From Hirudo medicinalis (Eukaryota > Annelida > Clitellata > Hirudinida > Hirudinidae), in contig MPNW01000287.1 in the NCBI GenBank assembly GCA_011800805.1, positions 65,526-129,525 of the forward strand: a stretch of DNA of 64,000 nt. Reading direction: 5' to 3'. The notes beneath the pieces were generated by a model. That model had not been told where the DNA came from, ran no database searches, and was given only the letters and a program-made list of their open reading frames with translations. Of the stretch, positions 56,513-64,000 are shown one piece after another (positions within the stretch are counted from its first letter, which is position 1; every line of letters starts with the position of its first letter). The translations under genes and the position numbers were made by a program.

Positions 56513-57070
56513 ATGAGCTCATTCTGGTCTGCCATCGTTTTCTTCTTTGTTTTGGTCTGCATCAACTTGGGTGAGGTCAAGATTTTTTTGATTGAATTCA
56601 TGTTTAAGTAAATTGTTTGTGATGGGGCAAAAGATTTTAATTGAAAAAGTCACATTGGAAATAAAATAACGTAACGAAAATACTTCAATGAGCATCTAGT
56701 TCAAATGAACAATCCATAATCCATAATAATATTCCATGAACATTATTTTTAGCTTTAGCAGCACAAGATGGATGCACAAGGGTATGTCTCACAATCATTG
56801 GATTTATAGTAAATTCAAGATACAAATAAAAAAGCTATACAAAATTTCTGAAGTTAATTTAGTAAATGGTAACAGCCACAACCATTAATCTCTAAATTTA
56901 TAATGATCATCTTTTATTAGTCATTAAATCATTAAAGACATTTTTTAAACAATAAAATAAATAATACCTTAATTTATTTATGTTACATAATTATTTTTTT
57001 TTAATTTTAGGATGAACATTGTCCTCCGAATCATATTTGCAACTTTGGAGATTGTGGTATGCTATGCTAA
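56513..57070 (+). CDS. Small secreted cysteine-rich peptide
   Basis: Three exons in phase, 56513-56570, 56753-56781 and 57011-57070, give a 48-residue precursor. The N-terminus is a classic signal peptide (MSSFWSAIVFFFVLVCINL, then ALAA before the likely cleavage). The predicted mature part is about 25 residues and has five Cys spaced C-x5-C-x5-C-x4-C-x3-C: QDGCTRDEHCPPNHIC, then NFGDCGMLC. The CxxDxHCPPxxxC pattern recalls half a WAP, EB or granulin-type module, but no family can be assigned. Alternatively the exon may end at a GTATGC donor at 57058 and splice to 57247, which would replace the last five residues with a short tail and leave four Cys. A TATA promoter lies just upstream. Function is unknown; secreted defence, venom or signalling peptides of this kind all exist in animals. 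Confidence 0.6.
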
Positions 57071-57903
57071 TAAACAATGAAGACAAATATATTTGAAAAA
57101 ATTTATAATTCTTGCATCACATAATTAACATTTCATCAATGGTTTCTTATGAATTTATTACTTGTTATTTATTTATCGTCTCTTATTACAACCAACATAA
57201 GAAAATTGCTATTGTGATATTACTTATAAATATCTATTTATTTCAGTCACACATGTGGAATAGGTCCACATCATGTGAAGTTGAAACATTTCAAGATCGG
57301 CCGATGATTTTCAGAAATTAAAAACATTTGTCTAATTTAATTAAATTCAGTCATTATGATTTAACATCTTGCTAAAATCTCATTTTAAAATGTTGCAAAA
57401 TTAAAAAAAAATAATTCACCAAAAAGTATGATTTAACAAAATTTGTTAAAACGGATTTGTGGCACAAATAAAAAGCCATTTTATTTGTTAAGACTATTGA
57501 CATCTTGATAAAGAATAAATTCCGACATAAAAGTAGTAAATTCGTATCGTGAAGTAGTAAAGTTCGCCGCGCTAAGCCAGAAGTTAGTTCAAAATCTTCA
57601 ATTGGTAATTAATATTATTAATAACTTAATATCAATTTATAGTGGTTTAAGAAGACCAATGTCGTTGTGATAATCCACTCCCGTAATTATATATTATAGA
57701 GGTAACACAAACTAACGAGTACAATTTCCACAGGACAGGTTTCATCATGTTTTGGAATGGTTTCAGCATATTGTATCTCATTACAAATTCAGCGAATCAT
57801 ACAACACAGATTAACTAATTTTAATTCCATTGACATAACTGATGCGAGACAACAAATAAGACATCGCATCGTGTATTTCTAAAAAAAATTGTGGATTTGA
57901 AAC
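57071..57903. other. Convergent intergenic region
   Basis: AT-rich; contains the possible alternative last exon of the cysteine-rich peptide gene (57247-57262 coding) and the UBE2C 3' UTR. Nothing else supported. Confidence 0.5.
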
Positions 57904-58902
57904 TTAAGATATATTTTGATATTTTGCCAGAAGAACTTTCTTGTACTCCTCCTGGTTGTCCCAAAGTGATGCAGCTGAGGCATTCAACGGACTGTCATTG
58001 TTAGGTTCTGCCAATAAATTATCAACTTGTAATCCTTAATCTAATTAAATTCATTTTCAGCGTAAAAGGTCACTAACCTCCCAAAAGACTCTGTATGGAC
58101 AGGAGAAGTGCCTTCACGTCTAGCGTAGGAGACCAATTGTCCTTGAGGGTGTCAAGACAAATGTTCCCTGAAGTGTCGACGTTTGGATGGAAGCAGAAGT
58201 TGACGAACTTGATCTCCGGTGGTGAGAGAGGATAAGTGGAAGGAAAAACAATTGAAAGTTTGTACATCAAACCCTCGTAAACCTGGTTAACATGGATTAG
58301 TCTTGTCAAGCTTTACCACTGAACCACGGACTGTTTATGCTTAGATGGAATTTTTTAACTTACAGTCTCAGCTGGACCCTTGATCGTGCCTACCCAGTTG
58401 AATATGTCTGCGTCTGGAAAGGCGGAAATTCCGGCAACTCCAGAAGTCTTGTGGATATTAATTTATTTGCTTAATTAATTTAATACTTGATTTGTGGACA
58501 ATTACATTATATAATTTTTTAAATTACGTATAAAAAGCGCATCAAAATTTCTTACCATGAGGGACCTGAGCTCCCTTTGGAGTCTGTGAAAATAAGTTGA
58601 AGATCAATAATTTTACTCTTCATTTACATTCATTAATCATTCACTTGCACACTTAACAACAAGGTATTTTTAAGTCTTAAAAAAATGAATTTTGAAATAT
58701 GTAATTAAAACGATTGACACCGATAAAATTATTATTGAGCCATTAGTACATTATTTGCGGACATTCACAAAATTGACTTCCAATCGTCATTTCAATGCAT
58801 TCAATCAAATGTTTCACAGATTTAGATTCAAACGAAAACACGACAACATTAAATGACTGGAACAAACCTGTTAGCAATAGAATGACCATTGACTCCCGAC
58901 AT
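57904..58902 (-). CDS. UBE2C: Ubiquitin-conjugating enzyme E2 C
   Basis: Five exons join in phase: 58868-58902, 58556-58583, 58364-58447, 58078-58282 and 57904-58007, giving 151 residues. Over the UBC fold it follows human UBE2C closely: [70 protein letters not shown] (active-site Cys in NICLD, with the preceding HPN), [20 protein letters not shown] and [19 protein letters not shown]2C starts ubiquitin chains on substrates of the anaphase-promoting complex, such as cyclin B and securin, to drive mitotic exit. The N-terminal extension is short ([12 protein letters not shown]), compared with about 30 residues in the human protein, which regulates APC/C selectivity. The first exon and its AG-to-A splice codon fit well. 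Confidence 0.93.
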
Positions 58903-59631
58903 TCTCAAACTCCGAAAATTTCAAATGTTTTGAACGAAATTAGGTTTTTGCAAGCACTTCATCAACTGGACACCATGCTGTTTACATTGCGCTCATGTTT
59001 ACACAATTTAAAAACCCCACATTTTAAACTTTTAAAAATACTTCTCAATTGTGAATATTTTAGTTTTTAATGGAATTAGTCAAAAAAAAATTTAAACTTA
59101 AGTGAATTTTTCTTCGCTTGACTATGAATTTGTGTTTATATCTAATTTATATTATTATATATATTTTACTCATTTAAAATTTAAAATATCTAAAAAGAAT
59201 ATATATCGTCGCATATCAAACAGTTTACTAGTTGATGATGTACATTTTTAAGCGTATACATTTGGCCTTATAAACGGGGGATACATGTGCTATTTACATT
59301 TTATTAGCATCTTATTTCGAAATGTTTAAACGCTTAAAATTGTAATTTATCAACTTTACATCATTTAAAATTTGTATCGTAACATTCTGAAAACATTTTG
59401 TTCATCTTACTATTTGTAATTCTCTGCTAAAACATTTTTCTCGACATCTTTATTTTACAAAGTTATTACCTCCAAACTGTCATTCATGTTCATAAAATAA
59501 AGTTTTATTTATTTTATAAATAATTCAGACATGATTGGCAGTCATTTTACAAGCGTTTTCTTGGCTCCAAATAAAAGTTCATTTAGTTATTAAATATGTT
59601 TTCAGATATTAACTGAACACAGGGAGTTATT

Positions 59632-59893
59632 ATGCAATCCGATGGTGGTAATATTTCTGCAGCGATGGCTATTGCTAAGGCAACGGTGTCGTCACTAAAC
59701 AACGAATTTAGCTTGCCTGATATTAAAAAAAAAAAACCCGAAGAAATAACGACTGTTGCATCTGCCGCCGTTATGGTCTTCATTTCCGATGCAACTGTTA
59801 ATTGAAGGATCGGGGATTCCGGATGTTTGTGACGGCGCAGTTGCAGAGCACAGGAAACTGAAGACCTTGATCGACAAGGCATACGAGACGTGA
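59632..59893 (+). pseudogene. Frame-broken intronless coding-like segment
   Basis: One frame from ATG 59632 reads MQSDGGNISAAMAIAKATV, then KKKKPEEITTVASAAVMV, and ends at a stop after SDATVN. A second frame then takes over, reading LIEGSGIPDVCDGAVAEHRK and LKTLIDKAYET to a stop at 59891-59893. The base composition is much less AT-rich than its flanks, with CpG present. No intron explains the change. An A12 run (59726-59737 region) is present. I do not recognise the family. A retro-copied pseudogene or a frameshift error are both possible. Confidence 0.5.
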
Positions 59894-60144
59894 TTGTAAC
59901 AGCCATGGCTTGGCAAAGCTACTAGGCGATCAAATCGACACTTTTGTAAAGATATAGTTGTTTAAATGTTGTTATTCAATTAAACACATCATTCTTGTCA
60001 TGTTGTGGACAGCAAGCATTAGTTTCTTTAATTTGTTCTTTTCTTAGGAATATGTACATTGCAGGATATTGTCTGTATTTACATGATTACCTGCTAGTTT
60101 AAAGAACAATTGTGCTTGGACATACACAATGAGATCTAACTAAA

Positions 60145-60240
60145 GCTAATTATAAAAAGACACTACGGGTCAATGGCCGTCGAAATCTGTAACCCCGGCT
60201 CTTGGTTGGCACCCCGCACCCAATTACAAAATCCTATATT
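60145..60240 (+). repeat. Dispersed repeat R3, copy 2
   Basis: Partner of 20745-20850 on the same strand: CCCCGGCTCTTGGTTGGCAC followed by AAAATCCTATATT. Confidence 0.5.
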
Positions 60241-60896
60241 ATTCCCTGACTGAACATTTCCTTAATTCTAAGCATCTGCGTTTGAATGGCATTTAAGTTA
60301 TCCAAAGCATCCTTTGTTTTAATATTTGTCTCAAGTTACATCTAAATGCACTTGAACTTTTATGGATATTATTCTTTCCCATGAATGGGCGGCTGTTCAT
60401 GTCAGTCCATTTTGAGGCTTTGAAGAAGAGATTTAATCGCATTTAAAGCAACAATTTTTGTTTAATTTTAAATTAACAATGTGCTGAGCTTTAATTGCAG
60501 CGAAATTACCTATACTACAGGTGTGACATCCAAAGAATGGGCCACGCGATTTCTAAAAATAATTAATAAATGTAATAAAGAAAATTTCAAATCTCTCTAT
60601 AAATATACTTTTTAAATGTGTTTTTTTTTCAGATAGAAGAAGATATGAACATAAAATTCTCATAAAATTAAAGGCTCTGGAATATTTTGCAGCTGACATA
60701 ACACGTACTTAAGCATTTAGTTGTGTAAATATTCCCGTGCAAGGTTGAAATTCGTCTGGTTCGAAACTTAACGAGTTTATTGCTAATTAAAAAATCAGGT
60801 TTGTCACTCGTGTCAGTTTTTATAAGGTGATCGATGTATGCGACTGTGGCTTGAGAACGAGAATTAATAGTTTCGCTAAACATTATCTTAGGTTCA

Positions 60897-62406
60897 ATGG
60901 CTAATAACGAATCAGACTTCTCGAACAAAACCGGTACGAATTAATTAGCAAATATGTGATATTTCAATTTATAGATGATATTGGAAATTAAATTATGTAG
61001 ATGAAAAATTACTCCTGCAAGATGAACCCATACAAATTGTAAGAAATGCGGCTGACAAAACGAAGCTGTCAACATATGCCAATGAAGACAAAATGGAAGA
61101 ATGGAGAGTTGAACTAACGAAGGTTAAGATTAAAAGTGATTTATTTAGAGACACCAGGCTTATTATATTTCGTTAAGTCATGTCTTTTAAAGTTGGAATA
61201 CGAGATACAAACACTGAAGTCAGTACTCCAAGCCAAGCATCGAGAGGCCACGGAGTTGAAAAAAAAGCTCGGCATCACCCAGATGTCAGAAATTAAGCAA
61301 GACCTTCAATATGGGTTGCAGAGTGTCAAGGATTCGAATGCGTTGGTTTTGCAGCAGCTTATTCTGAAAATAATGTTCTTATTCAAAAATAAATAAGGTG
61401 CATTTATAGACTAATTGCATTAACTATCTCACATGGTTAGACTGGTGAAGTTAATGAAGTGCTGAAACTTTCAACTTCAGCTACCAAAAGACATCATCAG
61501 CCCTGAAGAACTTTGGGAGTTTTGCATCTCAGAAAATTGGAAATTTGAGGTATTCCAAATGGCCTGAGAGTTTATTTCGATGAAGAAGTTGCAAAATTAA
61601 CATGTCTAAGAATGATTTCATTTTAGAAACTCCACTGCTTTCAAGTCTGTAGAAGGCAAAGTTGGGAGTGCTTATACAAATGTCAAGGTGATTATTAAAA
61701 TGTTTTTAAATTATAAATTAATGTTATTCAATAAAATATCCTAAAATACGTAAAAACATTTAACTTGGTCCTCGTTGGCAAATTGTAATTAAGTAAATAA
61801 GTATTTTGTTAGCTGATTAATTACGAAGCTTGCATTGGGAGATTATGCAATGTTTATGATCTTTGGGAAGTTACATTTAAACCATTTTGAGAACCATTTT
61901 AAGGCCTAACATTGATGATAACATTTCATAGTATGTTATGAAATTGTAAGAAAGTTTACTATGGAATTCTGAATCATTCTTTTTGACCCCTCACAAAGCA
62001 TTCAAAATCATTTGACCACCTAATATCTCAAATGGTGGGTACTCTTACTGTCATAAATTTCATTCCTTCTCGAGTAGTTCTCTTCAGTGCAGTTTTCTCG
62101 TTCTGAGTTGTTTTTTCTCTTCTGTTTCGTCTCAGTTTTCAGTCTGGATAACATTTTTCGGTGCATAATTTTTGTTTGTATTTATTGAGTGCTTTTAAAC
62201 ATCAATTTTTTTTCTCCGGGACTCGGATTTTAACTGGTATTATTACGATTTCTTATCACAAGACACGCTTGAAGCCTAGCAAGTCCAGCGAGGGTTACGA
62301 AAGGGAGCTGGAGGAGAAGAATGATGCCATCCTGGACGAAGAAGAACTTTCCAGAAAGTTGTCCGTTGAAAACGAGGGCGCCTTCTCCTCTCCTGGCAAG
62401 CCTTGA
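60897..62406 (+). CDS. TPD52-like: TPD52-family protein
   Basis: Six exons join in phase: 60897-60933, 61001-61122, 61193-61341, 61481-61549, 61627-61687 and 62263-62406, giving 193 residues. The coiled-coil core matches TPD52/TPD52L proteins: MEEWRVELTKLEYEIQTLKS, VLQAKHREATELKKKLGIT, SEIKQDLQYGLQSVKDSNA, then AYQKTSSALKNFGSFASQKI, then GNLRNSTAFKSVEGKVGS. This coiled coil mediates homo- and heterodimerisation, and the family works in vesicle trafficking and lipid-droplet or secretory regulation. The N-terminus is a short specific leader (MANNESDFSNKTDEKLLL). The last exon is highly charged (EGYERELEEKNDAILDEEEL) rather than the usual Ser/Pro tail and could be one of several alternative ends. 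The donor after exon 3 (GTTGGT) is weak but restores the family frame. Confidence 0.88.
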
Positions 62407-64000
62407 AGATCTCGATATTTGACATCTCCCCTCAATCTCACTCTTTCTCTACATTCCATGCTTCGTCCGATGGCCACTTTGTAACATTTAAATGTTGTAA
62501 ACACTTCGTCCGAATGTTGAAGGTTGCGGGTGATTTGGTTCGGCTATTCCAAGAAATCTGAGTCGTTTGCTTTTCTCATTTTGTCAAGGCAATTCCAGCT
62601 CATCGTTTGATTTTTTGTGCTTTCCACGTCGGCTTCAAATCCAAATTCATCAAGGGAAATCAACGTTTAATTTGTTTAATTTTCAAGATATTCAATCTTT
62701 TATTTGTTTTGATCTTTAATATCATGTCCTTCTAGGCATTAGCGGCAAAATACATATATATTACATAACAGCATCTATTGTTGCTCAATTTGTTTGACCT
62801 TTTAAAACATTAGGATTGCAAACAAACAAAAAATATAAAACAGCAATTTCAAAAGGAAAAAAATCTTGAAAAATGCTCCAGAGAAAATGCGAATCGATGA
62901 AAACAAGGAGCGTAAATATTTTACCCGCTGCAAAATTTACCCAACTGCAGAGATTGTCGCGTGAAAGCCCTCAATTGGGTGGGTGAATCAACCCTCGTTA
63001 TGCAAAGCAAGACAGTGAAATATAACACGACATCTATGGAGGTACTAATATAAATATGTATGTATGCATATATACATACGCTTAAGTGTGTGCATATACA
63101 AAGTAGTTTAGACAGATTAAGGCAGGCAGAGAAATGATTGCATAGTTTCGGCGTGATCAGCGCTAGACTCAGGAGTACGTCTAATTCAGTTTCCTCAATT
63201 TGATTGGCAGTTTCAGGCCAGGTGTGAGGAGGGTCCTCAGAACAGGTGTCAGCTTCTCCCCAGCTACTGGAAGGACTTCAAAGTTCTTCAAAATCTATGG
63301 AGAGATGAATATGCTTGTAATTTATTTTATGTTTTTAGATATTTCTACAGCACTCCATCTGCTGAGACACCCTAAAATTATTAGATGAAATAAAATGCAG
63401 TGCGACTGTAAAATAAATGAATTACAATTTAATAAGAATAAATAAGTATAATTAATGAAAAGTAATTGTTTATTAACGTCCTTTGCATAGCTAGATGATT
63501 AGGACGGTGCTTCCGCAACGGGATTCGAATCCGTGCTGCCGTTATAATTAATGAAAAACATTTTTGAATTAAAAATCTTTGCACCACACGAGTCAGTTCT
63601 TGAGATGCTTGGATCAATGGTGGTACTCAATAAAGTCCTATCGAGTTACGCTTAAAAATATCCAAGTATGAGGCGCAGTGTATTTAGTTCATAATTCGCA
63701 AATATTTTCAAGGTTAATTCGCCAGGATAATAAATTTTAAATATATCATCTAAGCCATGCGACATCGATTGTCAAAGTATAGCAACAAAATGGGCATGGT
63801 AGTAATGTCGCAAATATTGTTACGATAATAATAATAATAACAAAAATAATAATTGATATTATTAAAACAACGAGTTAATTATTAATTGTTAACAGTTTAA
63901 GACAAATTTGCTGCTGTCTCAAAAGTTTCTTGACTGATTCCAGCGAAAACAAAACCAAATGGGATTTTCCCCAAGCCATAATTATCACAACAAGTATTTA
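62407..64000. other. 3' UTR and AT-rich right flank
   Basis: After the TPD52-family stop, the first few hundred bases are probably 3' UTR. No further exon chain is supported up to the window end. Contains a TATG/TACATA-rich stretch near 63050-63080, a tRNA-like fragment at 63481-63540 and AAT triplets near 63825-63860. Confidence 0.5.
63481..63545 (+). mobile_element. tRNA-like SINE fragment
   Basis: A B-box-like GGGATTCGAATCC at 63520-63532 and an A-box-like TAGCTAGATGATTAGG at 63488-63503. The spacing is too short for an intact tRNA, so it reads as a decayed tRNA-derived element. The GGATTCGAATCC core is palindromic, so the strand is uncertain. Confidence 0.4.

Larger units (their letters stand above)
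58903..60896. other. Intergenic region with a pseudogene-like insert
   Basis: Mostly AT-rich, with UBE2C and TPD52-family upstream sequence at its ends. Contains the frame-broken coding-like stretch at 59632-59893 and repeat R3 copy 2 at 60145-60240. Confidence 0.5.

Overview
The window is nuclear DNA from an invertebrate-type metazoan. It is AT-rich, its genes are cut into many short exons with mostly GT-AG introns, and the products are animal families: a natriuretic-peptide-type receptor guanylate cyclase, a germinal-centre kinase, a Polycomb RING protein and a TPD52-family protein. Noncoding DNA holds (AAT/ATT)n tracts and small mobile-element remnants. I could not place it in a phylum from the sequence alone. 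There is no operon, CRISPR array, prophage or rRNA.

Thirteen gene models were built by joining exons with compatible splice phase; nearly all give one uninterrupted reading frame. Left to right: a TE-rich 5' flank (1-4151); mitochondrial ribosomal protein S18B (+, 4152-5914); a 13-exon kinesin-3-like tail protein with no visible motor (-, 6210-11725); a KEN-box protein of unknown family (+, 12620-14483) with a coding-like stretch in another frame after its stop; a CCCH/WWE protein resembling PARP12/ZC3HAV1 but without a catalytic domain (-, 15144-17989); an STK24/25/26-type kinase (+, 18894-25041); a PPM1L-type phosphatase (-, 26892-28922); a DUF3050 haem-oxygenase-fold protein (+, 30196-31670); a BMI1/PCGF2-like RING protein (+, 33469-35838); a 22-exon receptor guanylate cyclase (-, 36082-50308); a 765-residue basic orphan (-, 53442-55806); a 48-residue secreted cysteine-rich peptide (+, 56513-57070); UBE2C (-, 57904-58902); and a TPD52-family protein (+, 60897-62406).

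Genes alternate in strand, giving short divergent intergenic regions (11.7-12.6 kb, 18.0-18.9 kb, 28.9-30.2 kb, 55.8-56.5 kb) and tight convergent ends (about 15.1 kb and 36.0 kb). They do not form one pathway. A loose cell-division theme exists (kinesin-3-type tail, KEN-box protein, and UBE2C, the E2 of the APC/C), but this is inference.

The best candidates for novelty are the motorless kinesin-3 tail protein, the DUF3050 protein with a possible mitochondrial presequence, the CCCH-WWE protein without its transferase domain, the cysteine-rich secreted peptide with a clean TATA/initiator promoter, the apparent frameshift at 14.48 kb, and a 536-bp hAT-type element with matching terminal repeats and target-site duplication inside the guanylate cyclase gene. 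Single ambiguous bases (N) at 15516, 39024 and 42575 mark weak assembly points.
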